Shown here: in pieces, positions 27,027 to 36,157 of the stretch
Layout: each line of letters begins with the position of its first letter
How positions within the stretch are numbered: the first letter of the stretch is position 1
Source of the DNA: Lonepinella sp042485795
GTDB lineage: Bacteria; Pseudomonadota; Gammaproteobacteria; Enterobacterales; Pasteurellaceae
DNA length: 64,000 nt
NCBI RefSeq assembly: GCF_042485795.1
Contig: NZ_CP169368.1
Coordinates: forward strand, 1,798,001 to 1,862,000
Direction of reading: 5' to 3'
Program-made: the position numbers and the translations under genes
Notes under the pieces: generated by a model
The model's input: the letters and a program-made list of their open reading frames with translations, nothing else
What the model was told of the DNA's origin: nothing
Databases searched by the model: none

Positions 27027-27584
27027 TTGCAAGCTACACCATCGTTAATACAATCAGAACAACTCGCTGAAATAAGAGAGCAAATGTTGAAATTTGCACT
27101 ACTTCAACTGCGAGATATGACCATTGCAGAAGATATGGTGCAAGAAGCCTTATTAAGTGCGGTGAAAAATATTGATAGTTTTCAACGTCAATCCGCATTG
27201 AAAACATGGATTTTTGCTATTCTGAAAAATAAAATTATTGATTATTTACGTCAAAAAGATCGTTTTGTACTTGAAAGTGACCTTGTGGATGATGATGAAG
27301 AAAATAACCAATTTTTCGATCAAAATGGTCATTGGAAAACAGAATATTATCCTGAAAGCTGGCAAGAAAACGCAGTTTATTCAGATGAATTCTGGCTATT
27401 ATTTGAAACCTGTTTAACTCATTTACCAGCTAAACAAAGCCGTGTTTTTATGATGCGAGAATATTTAGATTTTTCTGCTGATGAAATTTGCCACGAAGTA
27501 AATATTACCAGTGGAAACCTACATATCTTACTGTATCGAGCGAGATTACAGTTACAACATTGTTTAGCGACCAAATTAAATTAG
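27027..27584 (+). CDS. ECF-family RNA polymerase sigma factor
   Basis: This group 4 sigma factor would redirect RNA polymerase to a stress regulon. From the TTG at 27027 it has 185 residues. Region 2 contains EDMVQEALLSAVKNID and SALKTWIFAILKNKIIDYLRQK. Region 4 contains PAKQSRVFMMREYLDFSADEI followed by a helix-turn-helix. The TTG is favoured because GAGGGAAC lies about 9 bases upstream and the spacing from prfC is 1 base; the first ATG (27084) would cut into region 2. A small zinc-binding protein gene follows 9 bases later and is probably its anti-sigma factor. It is not the classical RpoE, since no rseA or rseB is present. Confidence 0.88.
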   Translation: MQATPSLIQSEQLAEIREQMLKFALLQLRDMTIAEDMVQEALLSAVKNIDSFQRQSALKTWIFAILKNKIIDYLRQKDRFVLESDLVDDDEENNQFFDQNGHWKTEYYPESWQENAVYSDEFWLLFETCLTHLPAKQSRVFMMREYLDFSADEICHEVNITSGNLHILLYRARLQLQHCLATKLN

Positions 27585-27593
27585 GAATGAAAA

Positions 27594-27773
27594 ATGAAAT
27601 GTTTACAAATTACTAAACTTATTTCTGATGCTCAAGAGCGAGAGCTTAATTTTAATGAGAAAATAGGTGTGAAAACGCATGTAATACTGTGTACTCATTG
27701 CCGTGCATTTCAATTACAATGCAAACAATTACACCAACTGATGAAACAATTTGCTGGCAATAAACCTCAATAA
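27594..27773 (+). CDS. Small zf-HC2/ZAS-type putative zinc anti-sigma factor
   Basis: This 59-residue gene starts at the ATG at 27594, 9 bases after the sigma gene, with AGGAATG as ribosome-binding site. Residues Cys3, His29, Cys33 and Cys36 form the C...HxxxCxxC pattern of zinc-binding anti-sigma domains (THVILCTHC). There is no membrane segment, so it should act in the cytoplasm, as ChrR- or RsrA-type redox or zinc sensors do. It is shorter than those and is little more than the zinc module. Function is inferred from motif and position. Confidence 0.8.
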   Translation: MKCLQITKLISDAQERELNFNEKIGVKTHVILCTHCRAFQLQCKQLHQLMKQFAGNKPQ

Positions 27774-27845
27774 TTCGATTATTACTTTATCAAACAAGAT
27801 AACGGATTTATACTATCTACAGCACATCAACAGAAGGAAAATATT

Positions 27846-28862
27846 ATGGCAATTTTAGTCACTGGTGGAGCGGGTTATATCGGTTCACATACTGTCGTTG
27901 AATTATTCAATGCTAACAAAGAAGTAGTTGTATTAGACAATCTGTGCAATTCTTCGGAAAAATCCCTTGAACGGGTTGCTCAAATTACAGGTAAACAAGC
28001 CAAATTTTACCAAGGTGATATTTTAGATAGTGCATTATTACAACAAATCTTTGCTGAAAATAACATTGAATCAGTGATCCATTTTGCTGGTTTAAAAGCT
28101 GTCGGTGAAAGTGTACAGAAACCTATTGAGTATTATCGCAATAACGTGGTGGGTTCATTAAATTTAATTGAACAAATGCGTAAAGCAGGCGTGTGGAATT
28201 TTGTATTTAGCTCATCTTCTACGGTTTATGGCGATCCTGACGTTATTCCTGTGACGGAAGATTGTAAAGTAGGTGGTACAACTAACCCTTATGGTACATC
28301 AAAATTAATGGTAGAACAAATGCTAACCGATATTGCTAAAGCGGAACCGAAATTTAGCATTACGCTCTTACGTTATTTTAACCCTGTTGGAGCGCATGAA
28401 AGTGGTTTAATCGGTGAAGATCCGAATGGTATTCCAAATAATTTAATGCCTTATATTGCCCAAGTGGCTGTGGGTAAATTAAAAGAATTATCTATTTTTG
28501 GTAATGATTACAATACGCCTGATGGTACTGGTGTACGTGATTATATTCACGTTGTTGACCTTGCCATTGGACACGTTAAAGCCTTAGCTCGTCATGAAAA
28601 TGATGGTGGATTACATATTTATAATTTAGGTACTGGCGTAGGTTATTCTGTATTAGATATGGTGAAAGCCTTTGAACAAGCGAATAATATCGTTGTTCCA
28701 TATAAATTTGCACCTCGCCGTGCGGGTGATATTGCTGAAAATTACGCTGATGCAAGCCGTGCTTTAAAAGAATTAGGCTGGAAATCAGAACGTGATTTGA
28801 ATGCCATGATGCGAGATACGTGGAATTGGCAGAAAAATAATCCGCAAGGTTATAAAGACTAA
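27846..28862 (+). CDS. galE: UDP-glucose 4-epimerase
   Basis: GalE interconverts UDP-glucose and UDP-galactose using bound NAD, supplying galactose for lipooligosaccharide and other glycans. The 338 residues are a short-chain dehydrogenase: the NAD motif VTGGAGYIGSHT at residues 5-16, the catalytic Ser in FSSSSTVYG and YGTSK (Tyr, Lys). The substrate segment RYFNPVGAHESG follows. It has its own short upstream region with AGAAGGAAA as ribosome-binding site and ends at a terminator built of uptake signals. It stands apart from galT and galK, which are not in the window. Confidence 0.96.
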   Translation: MAILVTGGAGYIGSHTVVELFNANKEVVVLDNLCNSSEKSLERVAQITGKQAKFYQGDILDSALLQQIFAENNIESVIHFAGLKAVGESVQKPIEYYRNNVVGSLNLIEQMRKAGVWNFVFSSSSTVYGDPDVIPVTEDCKVGGTTNPYGTSKLMVEQMLTDIAKAEPKFSITLLRYFNPVGAHESGLIGEDPNGIPNNLMPYIAQVAVGKLKELSIFGNDYNTPDGTGVRDYIHVVDLAIGHVKALARHENDGGLHIYNLGTGVGYSVLDMVKAFEQANNIVVPYKFAPRRAGDIAENYADASRALKELGWKSERDLNAMMRDTWNWQKNNPQGYKD

Positions 28863-28870
28863 TTAATCAT

Positions 28871-28899
28871 AAAAGTGCGGTAAAAAACACCGCACTTTT
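28871..28899. terminator. Inverted uptake signals after galE
   Basis: AAAAGTGCGGT (28871-28881) and ACCGCACTTTT (28889-28899) form an 11-bp stem with a 7-base loop. The 3' T-run is only four bases and then CC, so termination may be incomplete before ampG. Confidence 0.7.
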
Positions 28900-28926
28900 C
28901 CATTCGAATTTCATTATATTTTAACT

Positions 28927-30210
28927 ATGCCAAATAAATCTTCCGTTTTCTCACAAATTTTTAGTCGCAATATGCTGATCTGTATTTTTACAGGTTTCAG
29001 CTCGGGGTTGCCTTTTTATATTCTAATTTCCTTATTGCCGATTTGGCTACGCTCCGAACAGGTGGATTTAAAAACCCTTGGTTATTTCACCGCAGTTACT
29101 CTTCCTTTTACATGGAAATTTTTATGGTCGCCTTTGCTTGACCGTTATTCAATGCCTTTTCTTGGTCGTCGTCGTGGTTGGATTTTGGTTTCACAAATTC
29201 TGTTATTAATCTCAATGGCTTTATTTGGTTTTATTTCCCCACATACCAATCAAGGATTAACTTTAATTGCTGGTTTGGCAACACTGTGTTCCTTTTTCTC
29301 CGCCAATCAAGATGTTGTGCTTGATGCTTACCGTCGAGAAATTTTATCGGATGAAGAATTAGGGCTAGGCAATTCCATTCACGTCAATGCTTATCGAATT
29401 GCAGGTTTAGTACCAGGATCACTTTCCTTAATTTTATCCGATTATCTCCCATGGCAAACTGTCTTTATCATTACTGCTCTGTTTATGTTACCTGGTATTT
29501 TTATGACCTTATTTATTAGCCGTGAACCCAAAATTGAGCTAAATTCACACCGCACTTTAAAAGATAATGTGATTGAACCGTTTAAAGAATTTTTTAATCG
29601 TAAAGGAATTTGGTCAGCATTGGCTATTTTAGCGTTTATTTTTCTCTATAAACTCGGTGATAGTATGGCAACAGCTCTGATTTCACCGTTCTATTTAGAT
29701 ATGGGTTTCAGCAATAGCCAAATCGGTCTTGTAGCAAAAAATGCTTCGCTTTGGCCTATGGTGATCGCAAGTATTATTGGTGGCATTGTTATGCTAAAAA
29801 TTGGGATTAATAAAGCATTATGGTTATTTGGTGTAGTGCAGATCATTACGATTCTGGGTTTTGCATGGCTCGCTAAACAAGGTCCCTTTGAACAAATTGG
29901 CACTTATGAGCTATTCGCTCTTAGCTTAGTCATTGCTGCAGAATACATCGGTATTGGGTTAGGAACATCTGCTTTTGTTGCATTTATGGCGAGAGAAACC
30001 AATCCGCTTTATACAGCAACACAACTTGCCTTATTCACCAGTTTATCAGCGTTGCCCAGAGCAACTCTCAATACACAAGCTGGTACCTTAATTAATTGGT
30101 TAGGTTACTATGATTATTTTTGGCTCTGTTTCTTCCTTGCCATTCCAGGTATGCTTTGCTTGATTTGGATTGCTCCTTGGCGACAAAAATCCGTCAATAC
30201 TCTCTCTTAA
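28927..30210 (+). CDS. ampG: AmpG-type muropeptide permease (MFS)
   Basis: AmpG imports GlcNAc-anhydroMurNAc peptides released during cell-wall turnover, for recycling. The 427 residues have about 12 membrane helices. Family marks are FSSGLPFYILISLLPIWLR near residue 20, the loop WSPLLDRYSMPFLGRRRGW and SANQDVVLDAYRRE around residue 130. The last is the Asp-rich signature of AmpG. It is single, with galE upstream and argG converging. An uptake signal lies inside (29549-29557). Confidence 0.93.
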   Translation: MPNKSSVFSQIFSRNMLICIFTGFSSGLPFYILISLLPIWLRSEQVDLKTLGYFTAVTLPFTWKFLWSPLLDRYSMPFLGRRRGWILVSQILLLISMALFGFISPHTNQGLTLIAGLATLCSFFSANQDVVLDAYRREILSDEELGLGNSIHVNAYRIAGLVPGSLSLILSDYLPWQTVFIITALFMLPGIFMTLFISREPKIELNSHRTLKDNVIEPFKEFFNRKGIWSALAILAFIFLYKLGDSMATALISPFYLDMGFSNSQIGLVAKNASLWPMVIASIIGGIVMLKIGINKALWLFGVVQIITILGFAWLAKQGPFEQIGTYELFALSLVIAAEYIGIGLGTSAFVAFMARETNPLYTATQLALFTSLSALPRATLNTQAGTLINWLGYYDYFWLCFFLAIPGMLCLIWIAPWRQKSVNTLS

Positions 30211-30255
30211 AGTAATGGTCATAAGGTCAAAATATTTCTCACTTTATATCAATAA

Positions 30256-30299
30256 AAAAGGTTGATTGTAATTATTAACATAATTAAAACCAACCTTTT
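30256..30299. terminator. Bidirectional terminator between ampG and argG
   Basis: AAAAGGTTG (30256-30264) pairs with CAACCTTTT (30291-30299) around a 26-base AT-rich loop, between two convergent genes. A T-run is present on either strand. Confidence 0.7.
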
Positions 30300-30314
30300 G
30301 ATCGACTCTATTTT

Positions 30315-31649
30315 TTATTTATCTTTTAACTGTGGTAAAGCCACTTCTTTAGTTACAGACAATAAACCCGTATTTGCATAAATACCTAACTTATCTCTTG
30401 TATCTAAAATATCTAAATTACGCATGGTTAATTGACCAATACGATCTACTGGGTTAAATGGTGCATTTTCCACTTTTTCCATACTTAAACGTTCTGGGTG
30501 ATAAGTCATATTTGGTGATGACGTATTTAAGATTGAGTAATCATTACCACGGCGTAATTCTAATACCACTTCACCTGTCACAGCTTTAGCAACCCAACGT
30601 TGAGCTGTTTCACGTAACATTAAGGCTTGTGGATCAAACCAGCGACCTTGATATAATAAACGTCCTAAACGTAAACCGTTAATACGATATTGTTCAATAG
30701 TGTCTTCATTATGAATAGAAGTTACCAAACGTTCATAAGCAATATGGAATAATGCCATTCCTGGTGCTTCATAAATACCACGAGATTTTGCTTCAATAAT
30801 ACGGTTTTCAATTTGGTCTGACATACCTAAACCGTGACGACCACCAATACGATTTGCTTCTAAAAAGAGTTCTACCACATTACTAAATGTTTTACCATTT
30901 AATGCCACTGGCACGCCTTCTTCAAAACGTACGGTAACTTCTTCAGCTTTGACTTCTACATCTTCACGCCAGAATGGTACACCCATAATTGGATTAACAA
31001 TACGAATACCACGGCTTAAAAATTCTAAATCTTTTGCTTCATGTGTTGCACCGAGCATATTAGAATCCGTTGAATAGGCTTTTTCTACTGACATTTTGTA
31101 GTTAAACCCATTGGCAATTAAAAATTCTGACATTTCATGGCGACCACCTAATTCGTGAATAAATTGATCATCTAGCCAAGGTTTATAAATTTTTAGATTT
31201 GGATTAGTCAACAAACCATAACGGTAAAAACGTTCAATATCATTACCTTTAAAGGTTGAACCATCTCCCCAAATATTGACATTATCTTCTTTCATCGCCG
31301 ACACAAGCATAGTACCAGTTACCGCACGACCTAATGGTGTGGTATTAAAATACGTAATACCGCCCGTTGAAACATGGAATGCACCCGCTTGAATTGCAGC
31401 AATACCCTCGTGTGCTAATTGGCTACGACAGTCAATTAAACGTGCAATCTCTGCACCATATTCCATCGCTTTTTTAGGGATCGCATTGTAATCATCTTCA
31501 TCAGGTTGACCTAAATTTGCGGTATAAGCATAAGGTACTGCACCTTTTTGACGCATCCATAATAAAGCTGCACTAGTATCTAAACCGCCTGAAAAGGCAA
31601 TACCCACTTTTTGACCAAGGGGAAGATTTTGTAAAATTGTGTTTGACAT
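30315..31649 (-). CDS. argG: Argininosuccinate synthase
   Basis: ArgG joins citrulline and aspartate with ATP to form argininosuccinate in arginine synthesis. The 444 residues are the long form also found in E. coli (447). The PP-loop motif AFSGGLDTSAALLWM sits near residue 18, followed by the substrate segment YFNTTPLGRAVTG and GNDIERFYRYG. It has its own promoter (near 31708-31736). The rest of the arginine pathway is not in this window apart from argS. Confidence 0.97.
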   Translation of the reverse strand: MSNTILQNLPLGQKVGIAFSGGLDTSAALLWMRQKGAVPYAYTANLGQPDEDDYNAIPKKAMEYGAEIARLIDCRSQLAHEGIAAIQAGAFHVSTGGITYFNTTPLGRAVTGTMLVSAMKEDNVNIWGDGSTFKGNDIERFYRYGLLTNPNLKIYKPWLDDQFIHELGGRHEMSEFLIANGFNYKMSVEKAYSTDSNMLGATHEAKDLEFLSRGIRIVNPIMGVPFWREDVEVKAEEVTVRFEEGVPVALNGKTFSNVVELFLEANRIGGRHGLGMSDQIENRIIEAKSRGIYEAPGMALFHIAYERLVTSIHNEDTIEQYRINGLRLGRLLYQGRWFDPQALMLRETAQRWVAKAVTGEVVLELRRGNDYSILNTSSPNMTYHPERLSMEKVENAPFNPVDRIGQLTMRNLDILDTRDKLGIYANTGLLSVTKEVALPQLKDK

Positions 31650-31707
31650 GGTTGTTCCTATTTTTAAGGTTTTAATTCGACTGATTATTATTGATTAAAT
31701 CATTAGA

Positions 31708-31736
31708 TTTTTCAACTATAATAATCATGACAAGAA
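31708..31736 (-). promoter_or_regulatory. Candidate argG promoter
   Basis: On the minus strand TTGAAA and AATAAT lie 17 bases apart, about 60-90 bases before the argG start. The surrounding ATTATTATTGATTAAATCATT is AT-rich and could hold an ArgR box, but no pair matches the consensus well. Confidence 0.45.
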
Positions 31737-31753
31737 ATCTTTCTCACATAAAA

Positions 31754-31777
31754 AAAGATCCGCATCTGCGGATCTTT
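31754..31777 (-). terminator. Terminator after the small lipoprotein gene
   Basis: AAAGATCCGCA and TGCGGATCTTT form an 11-bp stem with a 2-base loop. On the minus strand it runs into TTTTTTT, 9 bases past the stop at 31786. Confidence 0.85.
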
Positions 31778-31785
31778 CTAAATCA

Positions 31786-31989
31786 TTATTTATTCACTTG
31801 GCTACCAATTAAGCCACCTAAGGCTGCCCCCCCAAGGGTTGCACCAGTTGAGTTGCCAATAACATTACCAGCTACCCCACCAACAGCTGCACCGATAGCA
31901 GTGTTTTTTTGGGTTCTTGTCATATTACTGCATGCGGCAAGCGAACCTGCAATAAAGACAATGATAACGAATTTTGCGATGTTTTTCAT
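31786..31989 (-). CDS. Small glycine-zipper lipoprotein (OsmB-like)
   Basis: A 67-residue lipoprotein precursor. The signal peptide ends in the lipobox LAAC (Cys20), and a Gly/Ala-rich glycine-zipper segment follows (IGAAVGGVAGNVIGNSTGA). OsmB and 17-kDa-antigen-like proteins share this layout; their role in the envelope is poorly known. The start is well supported by AAGGAGT 6 bases upstream. It is a single-gene unit with its own terminator and lies between argG and a YeeZ-like gene. Exact family membership is uncertain because the sequence is so short. Confidence 0.8.
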   Translation of the reverse strand: MKNIAKFVIIVFIAGSLAACSNMTRTQKNTAIGAAVGGVAGNVIGNSTGATLGGAALGGLIGSQVNK

Positions 31990-32049
31990 CTCATACTCCT
32001 TAATAAATTAACAAACTCATCATTAAGACTATGCAAAATAGAAAAAGTT

Positions 32050-32862
32050 CTATTGCGATTGCCCTAACATAGTATAAGGATCGGGATATTGATATACAAA
32101 ATCCAATTCCTGACAGATTTTATCTGCCACAATAATCCGTTGAGCATCCGACTCACTACAAACAAAGTGCGGTGGATTTATACCAAGTTTTTCTGCCACA
32201 AATTGATAATATTGTTTTCTGGTTGGGTGTTGCGGAGCAACTAAATGATAAAGTCGATGACCACTTGGCGTTTCCAATAAACTTTGTACAGCTCGAGAAC
32301 AGTCCTCTAAATGAACTAAATTCACGGGGCTATTACCTTGCTCAAAGTTTTTCCCACTCATAGAATAAACAGGATGGCGATCTTCACCAATTAATCCCCC
32401 AAAACGTACAATATCTACATCAATATCCTGTAGGGTAAAAAGCATTTGTTCTATTTCATATAAGGGTGATTGAGGTGGCTGGCAACTTTCATCAAATTGC
32501 CCTGTTTGCTGTGGCAAAACAGAGGTAGAACTGATAAAAACAATATGATTAATACCGCAAAGTAATGCTTCATTCACAAGATTCTCAATACCTTGCATAT
32601 AACTTTCGGCATCAAAAAAATAATCACTGGGCGGAATATTAATAACTAGGCTATCCACTGAAAGTAAAGCGTTCAAATCATCAGGATCGGCATTAATCTC
32701 GGGATCTAATTGTAATTGGTAGGCTTCCAAACGCCATAAACGCATTTCTTCTACCCCCTCTGGCGTACGTTTACTGCCTTTAACTTCCCAACCCAGATTA
32801 CGTAGATCTCTCGCTAAAGGCAAACCAAACCAGCCTAAACCAATAATTGCTACCGACCTCAT
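32050..32862 (-). CDS. NAD(P)-dependent epimerase/dehydratase-like protein (YeeZ-like)
   Basis: The 270 residues form a Rossmann-fold protein of the extended short-chain dehydrogenase group. The nucleotide motif IGLGWFGLPLARDL lies at residues 6-19. The segment HIVFISSTSVLP supplies the Ser/Thr usual near the active site, but no clear YxxxK follows, so catalysis is uncertain. E. coli YeeZ has the same length and no established substrate. It starts about 50 bases after purC ends, with a hairpin between (32884-32906). An uptake signal (32165-32173) lies near its 3' end. Confidence 0.75.
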   Translation of the reverse strand: MRSVAIIGLGWFGLPLARDLRNLGWEVKGSKRTPEGVEEMRLWRLEAYQLQLDPEINADPDDLNALLSVDSLVINIPPSDYFFDAESYMQGIENLVNEALLCGINHIVFISSTSVLPQQTGQFDESCQPPQSPLYEIEQMLFTLQDIDVDIVRFGGLIGEDRHPVYSMSGKNFEQGNSPVNLVHLEDCSRAVQSLLETPSGHRLYHLVAPQHPTRKQYYQFVAEKLGINPPHFVCSESDAQRIIVADKICQELDFVYQYPDPYTMLGQSQ

Positions 32863-32883
32863 GATATTCCTTCGTCTTTTGTA

Positions 32884-32906
32884 AAGGGCATATTGTATCT
32901 GCCCTT
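32884..32906 (-). terminator. Probable terminator after purC
   Basis: AAGGGCA and TGCCCTT (arms 32884-32890 and 32900-32906) form a 7-bp stem 9 bases past the purC stop, but only a weak T-run follows. Confidence 0.5.
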
Positions 32907-32914
32907 ACCTCATT

Positions 32915-33775
32915 CTATTTGGTTAATAAATCCAATGCTTCTTGATATTTCGCCACGGTTTTCTCAATTACGTCCGCTGGCACTTTCGGGGCTGGCGGTT
33001 GTTTATTCCAACCACTTTGTTCTAACCAATCCCGCACAAATTGCTTATCAAATGACGGTGGATTAGTGCCTTCTTGATACGTATCAACAGACCAAAAACG
33101 GCTGGAATCTGGGGTTAATACTTCGTCCATCAAGGTCAAAGTACCATTCTCATCTAAGCCAAATTCAAATTTGGTGTCACAAATAATAATCCCTTTGGTC
33201 AACGCATAAGCCGCCGCTTCTTTATACAAGGCTATCGCTGCATCACGTACTTGAGCCGCTAATTCTGCCCCAATCTGACGTTCACATTCCGCATAGCTAA
33301 TATTAATATCGTGATCGCCTACTTCTTCTTTGCTAGACGGTGTAAAAATCGGCTCAGGCAATTTACTGGCTTCCACCAAGCCCTTTGGCAATACTAAACC
33401 ACAAATCGTGCCTGTTTGTTTATAATCTTTCAAGCCCGATCCTGTCAAATAACCACGCACAATGCTTTCAATTTTAATTGGGGTTAAACGTTTACATACC
33501 ACAGCACGATCTTTAATTAAATCCGCTTCGGCTTTGGGTAACACATCATACACCGTATCACCTGTAAAATGGTTCGGCATAATATGTGATAATTTATTAA
33601 ACCAGAAATTAGAGATCTGCGTGAGAATTTCGCCTTTGCGTGGAATAGGATCATCAAGAATAACATCAAATGCTGACAGACGATCCGTTGCCACCATTAA
33701 CATACGTTTGTCATCAATCTCATAAAGATCGCGTACTTTACCTGAATAAATTTTTTTTAAACTTAATTCTGCCAT
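32915..33775 (-). CDS. purC: SAICAR synthase (phosphoribosylaminoimidazole-succinocarboxamide synthase)
   Basis: PurC adds aspartate to CAIR in purine synthesis. The 286 residues are the longer type (E. coli has 237) related to the fungal form. The opening is KKIYSGKVRDLYEIDD, with VATDRLSAFDVIL as ATP-site block, then VVCKRLTPIKIESIVRGYLTGSG and the C-terminal LTPDSSRFW. A -10 TATAAT (33790-33795, minus strand) lies right upstream, overlapping the tail of the hemA terminator, so purC appears to have its own promoter. Confidence 0.96.
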   Translation of the reverse strand: MAELSLKKIYSGKVRDLYEIDDKRMLMVATDRLSAFDVILDDPIPRKGEILTQISNFWFNKLSHIMPNHFTGDTVYDVLPKAEADLIKDRAVVCKRLTPIKIESIVRGYLTGSGLKDYKQTGTICGLVLPKGLVEASKLPEPIFTPSSKEEVGDHDINISYAECERQIGAELAAQVRDAAIALYKEAAAYALTKGIIICDTKFEFGLDENGTLTLMDEVLTPDSSRFWSVDTYQEGTNPPSFDKQFVRDWLEQSGWNKQPPAPKVPADVIEKTVAKYQEALDLLTK

Positions 33776-33803
33776 TCTGTTGCCCTTGCATTATAAAAAA
33801 TAA

Positions 33804-33830
33804 AAACTGCGGTAAATTATACCGCAGTTT
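33804..33830 (-). terminator. Terminator after hemA
   Basis: AAACTGCGGTA and TACCGCAGTTT form an 11-bp stem with a 5-base loop and a T-run on the minus strand. The arm AACTGCGGT differs from the uptake signal by one base. Confidence 0.85.
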
Positions 33831-33872
33831 CCTAACAAAAAAAGCAAAGGGTTGTATTTTGTTGATAATTTT

Positions 33873-35183
33873 TTATTCTTTGCTTTCCACGCCCAACGCC
33901 TGCGAAAAACTCCGCAACCCTTTAGCATTTCCTGCCTTGACCATACCTGTCATGGCTTGGGTTGGTGAATGAATCAACTTATTCATTAATTTATAACTCA
34001 ATTCTTGCAATACTAACTCAGCTTGTTCGCCTTGTTGCAAAGCGTTCAAGGCTTTTTCTAATAGATTCTGACGAGCTTGTTCAGCATTTTCGCGATAATG
34101 ACGAATTAAATTAGAAAATTGATGCACTTTCAACCATTCAAAGAAATCCATACATTCTTGCTCAATAATTTGATTTGCCTGTGCAGCGGCTTTTTCACGT
34201 TGATCCTTATTATGCTGAATAATATTTTGCAAATCATCGACCGTATAATGATAAATGCTATCAAGCTCACCAACGCTTTCTTCTACATCTCGAGGAACCG
34301 CAATATCCACCAGCAACATTGGAGCATTACGCCGTTGTTTTTGTGCCACTTTTACCATGTCTTGGTTAATCAGAATATGCTCCGATCCTGTGGAAGAAAT
34401 CACAATATCCGCTTGATTTAAGCCGTCCTGTAACTGTTCCAACGATATAATTTTAACCTGCTCACCTTGCTCCAGACGAGAAATCAAGGCTTCTGCACGA
34501 GATAAAGTGCGGTTAGAAATAATGATTTTTTTTACCCCATGACGTAACAAATGGCGACAGACCAATTCAATGGTTTGCCCCGCTCCCACCAGCAACACGG
34601 TCAAGGATTTTAACTGTTCAAAAATCTGCCGTGCTAAACTACAAGCCGCATACGCCACCGACACTGCACTTTCGCCGATATTGGTTTCGCTTCGCACTCG
34701 TTTTGCCACTGCAAAAGTTTTTTGGAATAGACGAGAAAATTCACTGGTGAAAACCGTATTTTGTTGGGTTAAATAATATTCTTCGCTGAATTGATAGGCT
34801 TGTTTTACTTGTCCTAAAATTTGTGGTTCACCTAAAATCAAGGAATCTAAACCACAAGCCACTGCCATTAAATGCTTTACCGCATTTTTATCTTGATGCA
34901 AATAAATGCAGGCTTGCAATTCAGTTAAATCTAGTTGATGAAATTGAGCAAACCAACCTATGACTTGATCGAGAAAATCTTGCGTTTCATCAGGCGATAG
35001 TTGCTTATTATGTAGATAAATTTCAGTTCGATTACAAGTAGATAAAATCACCGCACTTTGAGCCAGCTCTAACTGCTGAATTTGTCGCAAGGCAAGCTGA
35101 CGTTTTTCTTGCGAAAACGCTACTTTCTCACGTAATCCCACTGTTGCGGTTTTGTGATTAATGCCTAGAACTAAAATTGTCAC
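33873..35183 (-). CDS. hemA: Glutamyl-tRNA reductase
   Basis: HemA reduces glutamyl-tRNA to glutamate-1-semialdehyde, the first step of C5-pathway haem synthesis. The 436 residues open ILVLGINHKTATVGLREK. The catalytic Cys50 sits in LSTCNRTEIY. The NADPH domain carries VLLVGAGQTIELV, and a C-terminal helical dimerisation domain follows. It has two uptake signals. Many Haemophilus need external haem because this pathway is missing, so its presence shows at least the first step is kept here. It diverges from fhuC. Confidence 0.97.
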   Translation of the reverse strand: MTILVLGINHKTATVGLREKVAFSQEKRQLALRQIQQLELAQSAVILSTCNRTEIYLHNKQLSPDETQDFLDQVIGWFAQFHQLDLTELQACIYLHQDKNAVKHLMAVACGLDSLILGEPQILGQVKQAYQFSEEYYLTQQNTVFTSEFSRLFQKTFAVAKRVRSETNIGESAVSVAYAACSLARQIFEQLKSLTVLLVGAGQTIELVCRHLLRHGVKKIIISNRTLSRAEALISRLEQGEQVKIISLEQLQDGLNQADIVISSTGSEHILINQDMVKVAQKQRRNAPMLLVDIAVPRDVEESVGELDSIYHYTVDDLQNIIQHNKDQREKAAAQANQIIEQECMDFFEWLKVHQFSNLIRHYRENAEQARQNLLEKALNALQQGEQAELVLQELSYKLMNKLIHSPTQAMTGMVKAGNAKGLRSFSQALGVESKE

Positions 35184-35369
35184 AGAAAAATGCCTAAAAA
35201 ATATGAGAAATTGCTGATTTTTATCGCTAAAACCTTACTTGGAAACGTATTCTAACGGAAAAAAACATTAAAATATAGAACAATTATCTTTAATAGAAAT
35301 CGTTTGCATTTTAAACAAAACCTGATTAAAATGCTCAATCTTTATTCAGGTGTTAATTTTAGGATTTTT

Positions 35370-36146
35370 GTGTTTCAATTAAATCAAGCCTCATTTTCAA
35401 TTCCCACGGCGACAGGTATTCGTCAACTTCTTTCCCCTATTTCCTTACAATTTGAACTAGGCAAAGTATATGGCTTAATTGGACACAATGGGTCGGGTAA
35501 ATCCACCTTAATCAAATTAATGGCTCGCCAGCAAAAATCTTCATCGGGGCAAATTCTGCTTAATAATCAAGCTATTGAACATTGGGGCAGTCGTGAATTT
35601 GCCCGTGAAGTGGCGTATTTGCCACAACATTTGCCCACCAATACCCAACTCACCGCCAGAGAATTAATCGCTCTTGGACGTTATGCGTGGAATGGTTTGT
35701 TAAAAAGCAATCCACAGCAGGATCAAACTGCGGTGCAAAATGCCTTAGTTTTAACCCATACGGAGAAATTTGCCGATCAACAAATTGATGTGCTATCAGG
35801 TGGCGAACGTTCCCGCATTTGGCTGGCGATGTTGTTGGCTCAACAAAGCCGTTTTTTATTGCTTGATGAACCCTTGGCAGCCTTGGATATTGCTCATCAA
35901 GTGGAAGTGATGCAACTTATCAAAAAACTCAGCCGAGAGTTGGGTTTAGGCGTGGTGATCGTGATCCACGATGTGAATTTAGCGGCGGCATTTTGTGATG
36001 AATTGATCGCCTTACATTCAGGCAAACTGTTGGCTCAAGGCACGCCTGAACAACTCATTACCCCTGATTCTTTACAACAAATTTATGGTTTGCAATTAAA
36101 TGTTATCGCTCACCCTAATACGCAAGCCCCAGTGGTTTTTTATTAA
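35370..36146 (+). CDS. fhuC: Ferric hydroxamate ABC transporter ATPase FhuC
   Basis: FhuC powers uptake of ferric hydroxamate siderophores through FhuB. Walker A (GHNGSGKST), signature (LSGGERSRIWLAM), Walker B (LLLDEPLAALD) and switch His (IVIHDVN) are all present. The GTG at 35370 is chosen as start (258 residues, E. coli 265) because AGGA lies 6 bases before it and the family homology begins there; an upstream ATG at 35331 in frame is possible. It is followed 11 bases later by fhuD. I found no convincing Fur box in the hemA-fhuC gap, though iron control is expected. Confidence 0.9.
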   Translation: MFQLNQASFSIPTATGIRQLLSPISLQFELGKVYGLIGHNGSGKSTLIKLMARQQKSSSGQILLNNQAIEHWGSREFAREVAYLPQHLPTNTQLTARELIALGRYAWNGLLKSNPQQDQTAVQNALVLTHTEKFADQQIDVLSGGERSRIWLAMLLAQQSRFLLLDEPLAALDIAHQVEVMQLIKKLSRELGLGVVIVIHDVNLAAAFCDELIALHSGKLLAQGTPEQLITPDSLQQIYGLQLNVIAHPNTQAPVVFY

Positions 36147-36157
36147 GGCGAAATGCG

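Noticed and set aside
35282..35318. Possible Fur box before fhuC
   Set aside because: The best alignment to the Fur consensus matched fewer than half the positions; iron control is expected but not shown here.
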